NCBI GenBank assembly: GCA_035416745.1
Contig: DAOLNV010000009.1
Span: forward strand, 9,575-73,574
Length of the DNA stretch: 64,000 nt
Source of the DNA: Candidatus Hydrogenedentota bacterium
GTDB lineage: Bacteria; Hydrogenedentota; Hydrogenedentia; Hydrogenedentales; SLHB01
Direction: 5' to 3'
Shown here: positions 54,370 through 63,684 of the stretch, piece by piece
Numbering within the stretch: position 1 is the stretch's first letter
Layout of the letters: each line of letters begins with the position of its first letter
Notes under the pieces: model-generated
Told to the model about the DNA's origin: nothing
Database searches by the model: none
Seen by the model: only the letters and a program-made list of their open reading frames with translations
Program-made: the position numbers and the translations under genes

Positions 54370-56250
54370 TTACGAATTACGAAGGCATGCAAGGCACAAC
54401 CGAATCTCGGTATCGCTGAGATCGCCGCCCGCGTACTGGCGGATGGACTTGATGCGCGTGCCGATGACCTGTCCGGCTGCCTCGGCCACGCGCGAGAACG
54501 TTTCTTCATCGACCCAGGGATAGGGCGACATGCGGCCGGCAGCGCGTAAGAACTCCTCCAGTTCACGCGCGACCCAGCGCTCGCTGCGTCCGAGATGGCG
54601 GCATACGTCCTCGACGGAGGCGTCCTGCTCAAAAAGTCCGCGTGCCGCGGCCCGGGGCGGTTTTGCCTCGCGTGACATGGCGCCCTCGGACAAGAACACG
54701 CGTTTCTTCCCCCCCTGCATGGACCCTTGGCCGGCATCCTCGAGATGTTCGCGGATCACTGTGCAGAAGACCCGCCAGTAATCGCGGCTCTTCTGTTTGC
54801 CTACACCGTGTACTCGTGCGAACGCGGCCTTGGCGACGGGTTTCTTGCGAACCATGTCGTGGAGCGTTGCGTCGCCGAATATGCGGTAGGCGGGCAAACC
54901 GCGGCCGCGCGCCTCATCCCGGCGGGTGCGCCGCAGCTTCTCGAAGAGGACCTCGTCCCAATCGCCCCCTTCGTCCAGTGACGGAACACTGGCTGGCTCG
55001 ATCTGTTCCAGACGCGCGAAGACAGTATCGGCAGGTTCCTGCGACGTCCTTCCTCGATCCCTGTCGATACAGCTATCGCACGCGCCGCACCGTTTGCCCG
55101 GGTACTCCTCTCCGAAATAGTCCAGGATGGCCCGCCGCCGGCAGATCCCCTCGCCGCACGCTGCAAACATCGACTCGAGTTTCGCATCGCTGATGTCCCT
55201 CAGCTGCCGGTCCTGTTCGCCCTGTATGGCGCGCCACGTCTCGCGATCGGTGTCCTCGTAGAGGAGATAGCAGTCGGCAGGAAGGCCGTCCCGTCCGGCG
55301 CGGCCGCTCTCCTGCTGGTAATGCTCGAGCGACTGCGGCATGGCGGCGTGGGCTACGAACCGCACATCGGGTTTGTCTATACCCATGCCGAACGCGACCG
55401 TGGCAACCACGATGGCGGATTCATCGCGGAGGAAACGCTCCTGGTTCCGCTTCCGCGCATCGTCGGCCAATCCCGCGTGATACGGCAGCGCGTGATAGCC
55501 GGACCGTTTCAGAAACGAAGCCAATTGCTCGGCATCCGTCCGCCGGACGCAGTAAACGACGCCTGACTGTCCGCGATGCCTGCCCACGATGAGCTTGATT
55601 TGCTCGTGGAAGTTTGTGCGGCGGACAAACCAGTAGGTCAAGTTCGGCCGATCGAAGGAACCAACGAGCACGCGTGGAGCTTCGAGGCCCAAAGACCCGC
55701 CGATATCTTCCCGCACGCGCTCGGTGGCCGTGGCGGTATACGCATGGATCCGCGTCTCGGGGAATTGGTCCTTCAGACAACGCAGCGCACGGTAACTCGG
55801 CCTGAAATCGTGCCCCCACATGCTGATGCAGTGCGCTTCATCCACTACAAAATAGGATACGCCCTGCTTTCGCAGAAACTCCAGGAACCGCGCCTGCGTG
55901 AGACGCTCCGGCGACGCGTAGAGCAATCGTATCCAGCCGGACTTGGCCTCCGCTGACACCTTGCGGCGCTCCTCGGGAGATTGCGCGCTGTTAAGATAGC
56001 CTGCCGGGATGCCCCGTTGTCGCAGCCTATCCACTTGGTCTTTCATGAGGGAGATCAACGGCGACACAACGACCGCAAGACCGCCCAGAACCAGAGAAGG
56101 CGCCTGATAGCAAAGAGATTTGCCCCCGCCCGTCGGCATCACCACGAGAGAATCCCGCCCACTCAAAATGGCATCCACGGCCTCCCGCTGAAGCGGGCGG
56201 AAAGCATCGAATCCCCAATATTCGCGGAGTATGCGTCTGATGCGGTCCAT
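54370..56250 (-). CDS. recQ: RecQ-family ATP-dependent DNA helicase
   Basis: This 626-aa protein has the helicase core: Walker [15 protein letters not shown] (about 37-50), DEAH in [17 protein letters not shown] (137-140), motif VI-type [12 protein letters not shown] (311-322). The zinc site follows (C370, C388, C391, C394; CGACDSC). After only a short acidic linker comes an HRDC domain (about 432-503), so the winged-helix RQC domain that normally sits between them is not evident. A C-terminal helix-turn-helix-like region (about 530-626) is extra. RecQ unwinds duplexes in recombination and fork repair. It is convergent with the aminotransferase. Confidence 0.93.
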   Translation of the reverse strand: MDRIRRILREYWGFDAFRPLQREAVDAILSGRDSLVVMPTGGGKSLCYQAPSLVLGGLAVVVSPLISLMKDQVDRLRQRGIPAGYLNSAQSPEERRKVSAEAKSGWIRLLYASPERLTQARFLEFLRKQGVSYFVVDEAHCISMWGHDFRPSYRALRCLKDQFPETRIHAYTATATERVREDIGGSLGLEAPRVLVGSFDRPNLTYWFVRRTNFHEQIKLIVGRHRGQSGVVYCVRRTDAEQLASFLKRSGYHALPYHAGLADDARKRNQERFLRDESAIVVATVAFGMGIDKPDVRFVAHAAMPQSLEHYQQESGRAGRDGLPADCYLLYEDTDRETWRAIQGEQDRQLRDISDAKLESMFAACGEGICRRRAILDYFGEEYPGKRCGACDSCIDRDRGRTSQEPADTVFARLEQIEPASVPSLDEGGDWDEVLFEKLRRTRRDEARGRGLPAYRIFGDATLHDMVRKKPVAKAAFARVHGVGKQKSRDYWRVFCTVIREHLEDAGQGSMQGGKKRVFLSEGAMSREAKPPRAAARGLFEQDASVEDVCRHLGRSERWVARELEEFLRAAGRMSPYPWVDEETFSRVAEAAGQVIGTRIKSIRQYAGGDLSDTEIRLCLACLRNS

Positions 56251-56314
56251 ACAGGGCGAAAGAGTACCAGATCAGGGGGAGGCAGCCCAAACCGCGGCAT
56301 CACCAAAAACGGCT

Positions 56315-57550
56315 TCACCGGAAACAGTACACGGCCCCCGTATCGGTGCTTACGTAAAGGGCCCCATTGGCGGCCGCGAGCCCGTGGGCAAGCCCCTCGA
56401 CGGCAAGCGTCGCCATGCACCGCCCGTCCTGCGTGTCAAAGGCCGCCACGGCGTTCCCCCCGCCCGCGAACAGCACGTTGCCCGCAAGAATCAGCGTATA
56501 GGGATGGTTTGTCTCCGTGCGCCAGAGGGTCTGGCCCGTAGCGCGCTCGAGGGCCAACAGTTCCGTGTCCTTCAACACAAATGACCGGGTCTCGGTAACA
56601 ACCATCGCGTTTCCCAGGGAGACCGTCGCGATCTTGTCGCGGGTATCGGCGTTGCTGAGCGTGATCCAGCCTGTCTTGTTGCCGGGCCCGTGAGCGATCT
56701 GCATGTCAGGCGTCAACAAGGCGAACACCCCGCCGCCACCCTCCAGGTTACCAAGGTGACCGCCCGTTTCGCGGTCGAAAACCATCGGCGCGCTGCGGCC
56801 CTGGGGCATGTAGAGCTTGGCGGGCGACGCGAGCATCGCCCCTTCCATCGTAACGTTGTTCATGGTCTTGCAGTACAGGCCCGAACCTTCGGGCACGCCG
56901 GTGGCCGCGTCCACGGCGCACAGGTACGCCGCTTCCCACGGCAACAGCGCCGCGCCGAAATAGGCCTTCCCACTATCAACAAGCACGCCCGTGCGCACAG
57001 GCCATAGCGGAATCATCTTGCCATCGTTGGGAATCAGACGTTGCTCCGGCGCCGGCGAGTACTTCCAGACCAGCGCCCCGTCAGACGCCTTGATGCAGTA
57101 GGCGTAACCATCGTCCGAACCGAAATACAGGTTGCCGCGTTCCCAGGACGGTGCAATACGCACCGGGCCGCCGGTCACAAATACCCACCGCACATTGCCG
57201 GTCGCGGCATCAAGACTGACCACGCAGTCCTCGGCCGACGACCCGAAATAGACCGCGCCCTCGGCCACGATTGCGTGAAAGACGGGATCGTAGTTGCGCA
57301 TCGAGCGCAGCCCCACGATGCCCGCGTAGGAATCCCACTTCGCGGGTCCCGACCATGCGGGCTGAGGAGGATATGCCGGCGTATGCACCCACGCCTTGGA
57401 CAGGCCGGCCGGGTTCAGCTCTTCCGCGGTTACGCCGCTGCGCTGATTGTCATGGCGGTAGGTCGGCCAATCCTCGGCGCCAGCCACTCCGAGCATACCA
57501 ACCACGAGCATCGCCGTTGTCATACATCGTATCGTCATTGTCGTTTCCAT
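56315..57550 (-). CDS. Exported PQQ-like (quinoprotein) beta-propeller protein
   Basis: This 411-aa protein starts at 57550. A signal peptide (MTIRCMTTAMLVVGMLGVAGA) precedes DWPTYRHDNQRSGVT, the stock opening of these propellers, and repeated blades with A-x-G-x-V/L-W motifs (CVVSLDAATGNVRWVF, YCIKASDGALVWKY, LLALERATGQTLWRT, AAFDTQDGRCMAT). PQQ-coordinating and calcium residues of true dehydrogenases are not evident, so it is more likely a BamB-like or structural propeller. It starts 2 bp after the stop of the large fusion protein upstream, with which it shares sequence style and an operon. Confidence 0.85.
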   Translation of the reverse strand: METTMTIRCMTTAMLVVGMLGVAGAEDWPTYRHDNQRSGVTAEELNPAGLSKAWVHTPAYPPQPAWSGPAKWDSYAGIVGLRSMRNYDPVFHAIVAEGAVYFGSSAEDCVVSLDAATGNVRWVFVTGGPVRIAPSWERGNLYFGSDDGYAYCIKASDGALVWKYSPAPEQRLIPNDGKMIPLWPVRTGVLVDSGKAYFGAALLPWEAAYLCAVDAATGVPEGSGLYCKTMNNVTMEGAMLASPAKLYMPQGRSAPMVFDRETGGHLGNLEGGGGVFALLTPDMQIAHGPGNKTGWITLSNADTRDKIATVSLGNAMVVTETRSFVLKDTELLALERATGQTLWRTETNHPYTLILAGNVLFAGGGNAVAAFDTQDGRCMATLAVEGLAHGLAAANGALYVSTDTGAVYCFR

Positions 57551-57552
57551 GG

Positions 57553-60372
57553 TTATTCACCCGCCGCCGCAACACGCGGGTCGGGCTCCCTGCGAATGAA
57601 GGCCAGAGACGTTTCCAGCCAGCCGCCGCAACTGCAACCGCCGCCGCCCTCGGGAGACAGCACCATGCCGCCGCCCGCCACCGTGCTGAGCCAACATCCC
57701 GGGCGCAGCCGTTCCCATTGAGTGGCCCTGCCGGATTCCACGTCCCACATCGCCGTACGCCGCCCGCTGCCGCGGTAAATCAGGGCGCCTTCCGTGGCCG
57801 CGTAAGTTGCGCAACCTTCGTGGCGGGCCATCTGGTCCGTAACGCGCGCTCCCGTGGCCAGGTCATAGCCGCACGGCTCGAGGAATACCGTGTTTGCAAC
57901 CACTACGGGATGCTGCATGTGACCGCTGTGGTCCTGCCCTGTCCAGTCATGTTCTGCGTGCCAAAGCTGTGTTCCATCGGCGGCATTGAAGCCGTAAAGA
58001 TGGTACTTCTGGTTTGACAAGGCGATGACCAGCGTGCCGTTTGCATGGATAAGATAGAACACAACCGTACCGTCCTCGGTGTCAATCGGCTGCTCCCACA
58101 CCACCCCGCCCGTGAGTGCATCGAGGGCAACCAGATACTGGTCCTTCCAGAGTTCCGGCGCGCCGACGCGGCGCTCGTCGCCCGCCACAACATCTTTGTT
58201 GCGGCACTCGACGAAGAACATACGGCCGTTGGCGATGGTAATCGTCGTGTCGAGAATAGTCCCGACTCCGTAACTCCAGCGCATCTCGCCGGAGGCCTTG
58301 TCCAACGCGAAGACGGCGTCGCTGCACACTTTGTGCGTTACGTCGCCCACCGCGGAATCGTACCAGCCCGACGTGGCGCCGCCCCAGTAATTGGTGTAGT
58401 GCGCGCCATCCTTGACGGAGCTGCCGTAGAGCACGTCGTCGACGTTGGCCACATACCCCCACGAGAACCCCCATCGCCCATGCGGAGCGATAACCGGATA
58501 GACCCTCGAAATGCGGCCCGCCGCCCCGTCAATCCGCCAGCAGGCATCCTCGACGGCGGCATAGACCGCCTCGCCGTCCACACACCAGTTGCTGCAGTCG
58601 CGCGGCATGTTGTAGCGCTTGAACGGCGGAACTTCCAACGACCACAGGATGGCGCCGTTGTACCCGTCCTGGGCAATGATCCGCTGCAATCCCTGCGTGA
58701 AAAGGCGGCCGTTAGCGTAGAGCGGCGCGGGAGTTCGGGGGTTTCTGTCCACCATGGCGCGCGAGCCGGGCCGCCCTATCCACTGCACCTCGAGCTGGTC
58801 GGCGCCCGTCGCGCCCAACAACGTGTCGTGGCTCCGCGCCGAGTTGTCCGGCGTGCCGTACTGATGGGTCCAGGCTCCCGCGCCGTCCAACGGAGGCCGC
58901 TCGACACGGACCCATCCGCCAATATCCTCTTCCGTAATCTCGAAGATCTTGCCGCCATCGGGACGCAGCACACGCGCGAGCTCATCGGCCATGCCCTCGG
59001 GCGAGTCACCCATGAGCCCGCGGTCAAGAACGACAAGGTTTGCGAAGAATTTCGTAAACGGCAGCTTCGCGTACGATTCCACCGCGTGCAGCGTGAGGCG
59101 CGGACCATACAGACCCGCTTCCTGAAGCGTTGTCCGGGCCGCCTCGACCTTTTCATCCCCCAGTTCCACCCCAAGAACATTTAGCTGCGTCCGCCCGGCG
59201 AGTTCACACGCTACGCCGCCATCGCCCGCGCCCAGGATGACCGCATATCCCGAGGTAATGCCGGTCTGGTCAACGATGCGCTGCGCAACCTTGGCGTTCC
59301 GGGCCGCGGCCTCCCCGTTGCCGCGCGGACCACGGGCATCCGGCAGGGATGGCACGCTGTAATTGAACATCGTGTCGCATTCGTACCATTCGGTCGCCGG
59401 CCCCTCTGCCGAGCCATCAACCGCGATACGGTACCGGTAGACGGTGTTTCGCTTGACACCCGCCACCTCAAGCGTGTGCTCGGTCCCGGGGACCTCGTCA
59501 ACGATACGCTCGACCGCGTCCCCATTGCGCCACTCAAGCGCGGACGGCGCCGGTTTCGAGGTTCGCCATCCGATCCGAGCCTTCAAAGCACCTTCAAACT
59601 GCAAATAGGGACCAAGGGCGAGTCGAGTCACCCCAGGAACCAAATCGGAGTGTTCCGCGAAGTTAGCCGCAATCTCCGGTTCGGCCAGGGCCCGCTCATA
59701 GACACGCACCGCAAGCACACTGCCCTTGGTGCGAAAAAACTCGTTGTCGTCGTGATAAGCCCCGATTTCGAAAAAGGCCTTCTCGGGATACAGGACCGGT
59801 CCCGATTGTTCCCGCGACGACGCAGACAGCGAGCCGTCGACGTACAGCCGCATCTCTTTGCCATCGTACACGCCCGCGACGTGATGCCATTCGCCGCCTA
59901 TAAACGGTTTCGCGGCCATCAAATACGTAAGTTTGCCGTTGCCGTCGTCCGCCCCTTTGGTCGATAGAGCCAGACAGAACCGGTCGTCGCGGAACCCGAG
60001 CATCCAGCCGGATTCCTCGGGCCCGTTGTCGCGAATAACGCCAATGAACGCCCCCCACTCCTCGGGGACATTCACTTTGACCCAGGATTCTACCGTAAAC
60101 TGAGTCCGCGGCAGTCGGGCTGATTCGAGGTTTTCCGTAATCAGAAGCTGGTTCGTCTCTCCGTCCAGCCGCAGGGCCGCGGGCATATCGTCGAACTGAA
60201 TGGGGCCGGCAATGGTGATGTCCATGCCGCCGGCCAGTGCTTTGGCGCGCTCGAAGTCGAGGTGCTCGGGCGTAAACTCCCAATGATGGATCAAGCCGGT
60301 CGTGACTGGCGCCGCCCACGCGGAAACACCCGCCACAACACTGGCCGCGATGACGGCAAAGATGTGCTTCAT
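57553..60372 (-). CDS. Exported LamG - methyltransferase-like - PQQ-propeller fusion protein
   Basis: This 939-aa protein starts at 60372 behind GGAGAG. A signal peptide (MKHIFAVIAASVVAGVSAWA) is followed by a LamG/concanavalin-like domain (about 25-240, with WVKVNVPEEWGAFIG and LYVDGSLSASS), a fibronectin III-like domain (about 250-340), and a Rossmann methyltransferase-like domain (about 355-485) with the SAM-type motif VILGAGDGGVACELA and LARVLRPDGGKIFEI. A PQQ-like propeller (about 495-925) ends it, opening WTHQYGTPDNSARSHD. A SAM-binding fold outside the cytoplasm is unexpected, and may be a degenerate or structural version. Co-transcribed with the smaller propeller. Confidence 0.85.
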   Translation of the reverse strand: MKHIFAVIAASVVAGVSAWAAPVTTGLIHHWEFTPEHLDFERAKALAGGMDITIAGPIQFDDMPAALRLDGETNQLLITENLESARLPRTQFTVESWVKVNVPEEWGAFIGVIRDNGPEESGWMLGFRDDRFCLALSTKGADDGNGKLTYLMAAKPFIGGEWHHVAGVYDGKEMRLYVDGSLSASSREQSGPVLYPEKAFFEIGAYHDDNEFFRTKGSVLAVRVYERALAEPEIAANFAEHSDLVPGVTRLALGPYLQFEGALKARIGWRTSKPAPSALEWRNGDAVERIVDEVPGTEHTLEVAGVKRNTVYRYRIAVDGSAEGPATEWYECDTMFNYSVPSLPDARGPRGNGEAAARNAKVAQRIVDQTGITSGYAVILGAGDGGVACELAGRTQLNVLGVELGDEKVEAARTTLQEAGLYGPRLTLHAVESYAKLPFTKFFANLVVLDRGLMGDSPEGMADELARVLRPDGGKIFEITEEDIGGWVRVERPPLDGAGAWTHQYGTPDNSARSHDTLLGATGADQLEVQWIGRPGSRAMVDRNPRTPAPLYANGRLFTQGLQRIIAQDGYNGAILWSLEVPPFKRYNMPRDCSNWCVDGEAVYAAVEDACWRIDGAAGRISRVYPVIAPHGRWGFSWGYVANVDDVLYGSSVKDGAHYTNYWGGATSGWYDSAVGDVTHKVCSDAVFALDKASGEMRWSYGVGTILDTTITIANGRMFFVECRNKDVVAGDERRVGAPELWKDQYLVALDALTGGVVWEQPIDTEDGTVVFYLIHANGTLVIALSNQKYHLYGFNAADGTQLWHAEHDWTGQDHSGHMQHPVVVANTVFLEPCGYDLATGARVTDQMARHEGCATYAATEGALIYRGSGRRTAMWDVESGRATQWERLRPGCWLSTVAGGGMVLSPEGGGGCSCGGWLETSLAFIRREPDPRVAAAGE

Positions 60373-60623
60373 GTTCTCTCCGTTACACGTAACTTCTTCT
60401 TCAGCGCGCGAACACGCTCGTTGCCGCGCATCCCGCCGCACGGCCAACGCGGGCGCTCAAGCAAGTATCGCCGCACGAACCGCTCAGATCAAGGCCGCCC
60501 TGACTGCCCCTATCCGGATACTGTGAAGCAGGGCGGCAGGGGCACTTTGCCGTTCGGGGGGCAGTCGAGGATTTCGAGACCCCCATCGGCTGAAATAAGA
60601 CCGGCGCGCCTGTATCGGGCTAC

Positions 60624-60704
60624 AGCGCCGACGGCGCGAAACATACCAGCCCAGACCGAAGGTCTGGGGAAGCAAATCCCTCATACCACCCGGGCTGAAG
60701 GCCA
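60624..60704 (+). repeat. Three-hairpin palindromic (REP-like) element, copy B1
   Basis: 81 bp in the same orientation as copy A: the ACGGCGC hairpin, ATACCAGCCCAGACC with its GGTCTGGG partner, and the GGGCTGAAGGCC end. The middle hairpin arms differ from copy A by compensating changes. Confidence 0.85.
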
Positions 60705-60782
60705 GGCACATCGTTAAACCATGCGTGGAGACATTCGCATTTTACGTTGACGGGGCTGAGCGGCTTTGGCACGGTGATGTTT

Positions 60783-60863
60783 CGGGCCTTCAGCCCTTCC
60801 ATTTTGGATTGCCGTCTTCCCGGCCCTTCGGGCCAGGCTGGTATGGGACGCGCCGTTGGCGCT
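60783..60863 (-). repeat. Three-hairpin palindromic (REP-like) element, copy B2, inverted
   Basis: 81 bp that, read on the minus strand, begins AGCGCCAACGGCGCG and continues with ATACCAGCC and a GAAGG hairpin to GGGCTGAAGGCCCG. Together with B1 it forms an inverted repeat pair, as in REPIN units. Confidence 0.85.
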
Positions 60864-61053
60864 GAAGAAGGCCGGGCAGTCGGGTCACATGAGCCGTGTG
60901 GTGCTGCAGCCCATCTTTCCCAGCGCTTACCGGCCGATTAAGGCGACTGCCCGGGGGCTCCGAAGAGCATTACTGCCTTTCCCGAACATCCTCCTGCCTG
61001 CTATTCTTGCATTCGCGGCATTGCATCACTCGAAATAGCAGAAGGAGCAACCA

Positions 61054-63684
61054 GTGATACAGGCGCGGGGAATACTGTTTTTGATGGGGGCCTTCGCGGC
61101 CGCGGCATGCGCTGAAAACCTTACCGTCACGCTCCAGCGTGGCGCTGAATTGTATGACGGCGTCGACGACGTGTTCCTATACTCGCCGCCGGTCGTGGCA
61201 AACGTCAACTACGGCGGAAATTCATCTCTCCAGGCTGGCATAAACCGTTGGAACGAACGCTATGCCGGGCTCATTCGTTTCGACCGCGGCCCCATACCCC
61301 CGAATGCCAAGGTGCTGAGCGCTTCCTTGTTTCTCTACGAACATTCCGGAGACTACCCCTCCGAAGACGTGACCATTCACGCCTGCGCTATTGCTCCCGC
61401 AAACGCCGGGTGGCTCGAGGGCGAGAATACCGGTGACCGCGTCCCTGTAGCGGGCACGCCTTGCTGGACCTTCCTGAGCTACGACGACAGGCCGTGGGCG
61501 GGGGCGCCGGGCCTCGACCAAGAAGGCGCCGACTACCTGGTTCCGCCCGCAGGAAGCGCCACCCTTCCAAAAGGCCATGACGGCTGGGTCGAATTCAAGC
61601 TCCAACCGGGTGTTGTGCAGCAATGGATCAGCCAACCCGAGACCAATGCGGGACTGCGCCTCTATCCGCTCGAAGACAAGGCACGCGGCCAGTGCATCGT
61701 GGCGTGGAGTTCTGACACCGCGGAGAACCCGTCTCTGCGGCCCAAACTGGTCGTCGAACTGGCGTTGGACGACAACGCCTGGCGCGAGTACGAGCGAGCC
61801 AGGGGCAAACAGCGGCTTGCGGCCATCATGAAACGGGCGGATGCGCTCCATGGAAAAGCAGCGGCATTCGGCTCCCCTCCCAGAACGAAAGCCGCTCTCG
61901 GCCAGCTGGACGCATCGCTTGCGAAGCTCACACAGGCTTTGAACGCGCCGGATGCCTCCGTCGACGCATTGCGAACCGCGGCCCAGGACCTACAGACCCT
62001 GGAAGAAGCCCTCAGCCGTGCTTACGACAACCTCACTGCCGCCCGCGCTGCAGCTGCCAACCAGAAGCGCGGCCTGGCAACCGACTACGCGCTCGGAGTC
62101 GCCGACAGCATGACCAACGTGCTGCGCTTGCCCGGGATGTTCGAGGGAGAATTCCCGGACTCGGCAACGATTGCCATGGCCAGAAACGAGTTCGAGCCGC
62201 TCCAAATCGTGCTCGTGCCGATTGACGACCCGCTCGAGATTGTGCGGTGGTCGGCAACGCCTTTGCAGGGGCCGGATGGAGCGGTTATCCCGGCGGAAGA
62301 TGTAGCCATTTCGGTCATGGGTTACGCCAAGAAGATAAAGCCCGCCATCAACACCGAAGTCGAATGGTGGCCCGTGCCCATTCTCGATTTCATGGCGTCC
62401 GTGGATGTGCCCGCCGGCGAAGTTCAGTCCCTGTGGGTTTGCGTTCGCACGCGCGAGACCACCCCGCCGGGCGTCTACCACGGGGCCATCAAAATCGCGC
62501 CCGCGAACGTCCCCGCCAAAACCATTGGGCTGGAGGTGGAGGTATGGGATTTCGACGTGCCCAAAGAACAGCACCTGCTCACGGTCTGGGGAAATAACGA
62601 GAAGACGTTTCGCGGCATATACGGTGACCGATTTGATGATGCAATGGCACACGCCATGTTCCGGTTCTTCCTTGACCATCGTCTCGCCGTAAACACCCTG
62701 TACATGCCCCAATCCGCGGGCAAACCCATCGTTCTCGACGTCGGCTATCCCACACTCTCCGAGCCCGCCGAGTTGCGCGCCTTGTGGGACGCCGGCTCGC
62801 GCTGGTGGAACCTCGGCTACCTGCATCCCACGTTCGCAAAGGAAGCCGGTCTGTCCTTCGACGACTACATTCCCCGATTCATCGAGATGATGCGCGAATC
62901 GTTGCGCGTCGCCCAGGAAGCCGGATGGCCCAAGACCAATCTGGCCATCTATTGCTTCGATGAGGCCAAGGAGATGGACGCTGTCGCCAAGGCCGCGGCG
63001 AAACTAAAGGAGGCGTTTCCCGACATCGCGCTCATGACCACGGCCTATGACCGCAGTTATGGCGTAAAGGGAGGGCCGCTCGACGCGGCCATGGACATCT
63101 GGTGCCCTCTCACCCCGCGCTATGCCGAAGACTGGGAGCTCATCAAGGAGGGCCGAGCAAAGGGCAAGAAAGCCTGGTGGTATGTGTGTTGCGGTCCCGC
63201 CGGAAGCCATCTCAACTTTTTCAGCCAGTTTCCCGCCATTCGGCCCCGGCTCCTGATGGGCGCCGCCACATGGAAGTACCAGCCCGACGGGTTCCTTTAC
63301 TACCGCGTCTCGGGATGGCGAAACTACGAGAAACCTATCGGGAGCGGGCCGCTCGCTAACGATTACAGACCGTATTACCTCCCGGGTCCAGACGGCGACG
63401 GCGAGCTGATTTGCCCCGGCCCCAACGGCCCCCTGAGCACCCTGCAATTCGAGAACATCAGGGACGGCATCGAGGATTATGAATACTACTGGGTGCTCCA
63501 GAACCTCGTGAGCAAAGTCCAAGCCACGGGCCGCACGGCCGAATCGGAAGCGCGGTTGTTGACGATCCCCGAAGATCTTCTGGCGTCGCTCACCGAGTAT
63601 ACCGGAGAGCCCGCGCGGCTGCGTGCCGAACGCCGCAGCATAGCCGAGGCTATCGTGCGTCTGAAAAACGCATTGAATCAATAA
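61054..63684 (+). CDS. Exported DNRLRE + DUF4091 protein
   Basis: This 876-aa protein starts with GTG at 61054 after AAGGAG. The signal sequence ends in AAAC (MIQARGILFLMGAFAAAAC), so it may be a lipoprotein. Residues about 20-230 are a DNRLRE-type beta domain (AGLIRFDRGPIPPNAKVLSASLFLYEH, VEFKLQPGVVQQWI) of the kind that binds sugars. A helical coiled-coil-like stretch (about 235-345) leads to the glycosidase-like barrel and C-terminal DUF4091 (CFDEAKEMDAVAKA, DIWCPLTPRYAEDW, LQFENIRDGIEDYEYYWVL). The last part is clearly related to the protein at 19170-22691. Its stop overlaps the end of the convergent URO-D gene by 7 bp. Confidence 0.85.
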   Translation: MIQARGILFLMGAFAAAACAENLTVTLQRGAELYDGVDDVFLYSPPVVANVNYGGNSSLQAGINRWNERYAGLIRFDRGPIPPNAKVLSASLFLYEHSGDYPSEDVTIHACAIAPANAGWLEGENTGDRVPVAGTPCWTFLSYDDRPWAGAPGLDQEGADYLVPPAGSATLPKGHDGWVEFKLQPGVVQQWISQPETNAGLRLYPLEDKARGQCIVAWSSDTAENPSLRPKLVVELALDDNAWREYERARGKQRLAAIMKRADALHGKAAAFGSPPRTKAALGQLDASLAKLTQALNAPDASVDALRTAAQDLQTLEEALSRAYDNLTAARAAAANQKRGLATDYALGVADSMTNVLRLPGMFEGEFPDSATIAMARNEFEPLQIVLVPIDDPLEIVRWSATPLQGPDGAVIPAEDVAISVMGYAKKIKPAINTEVEWWPVPILDFMASVDVPAGEVQSLWVCVRTRETTPPGVYHGAIKIAPANVPAKTIGLEVEVWDFDVPKEQHLLTVWGNNEKTFRGIYGDRFDDAMAHAMFRFFLDHRLAVNTLYMPQSAGKPIVLDVGYPTLSEPAELRALWDAGSRWWNLGYLHPTFAKEAGLSFDDYIPRFIEMMRESLRVAQEAGWPKTNLAIYCFDEAKEMDAVAKAAAKLKEAFPDIALMTTAYDRSYGVKGGPLDAAMDIWCPLTPRYAEDWELIKEGRAKGKKAWWYVCCGPAGSHLNFFSQFPAIRPRLLMGAATWKYQPDGFLYYRVSGWRNYEKPIGSGPLANDYRPYYLPGPDGDGELICPGPNGPLSTLQFENIRDGIEDYEYYWVLQNLVSKVQATGRTAESEARLLTIPEDLLASLTEYTGEPARLRAERRSIAEAIVRLKNALNQ

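Larger units (their letters stand above)
60373..61053. other. Divergent intergenic region with an inverted pair of repeats, 681 bp
   Basis: This is the longest gene-free stretch. It contains two palindromic elements in opposite orientation (60624-60704 and 60783-60863) separated by 78 bp, and leaders of the divergent genes. Open frames here are short and overlap the repeats. Confidence 0.65.
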
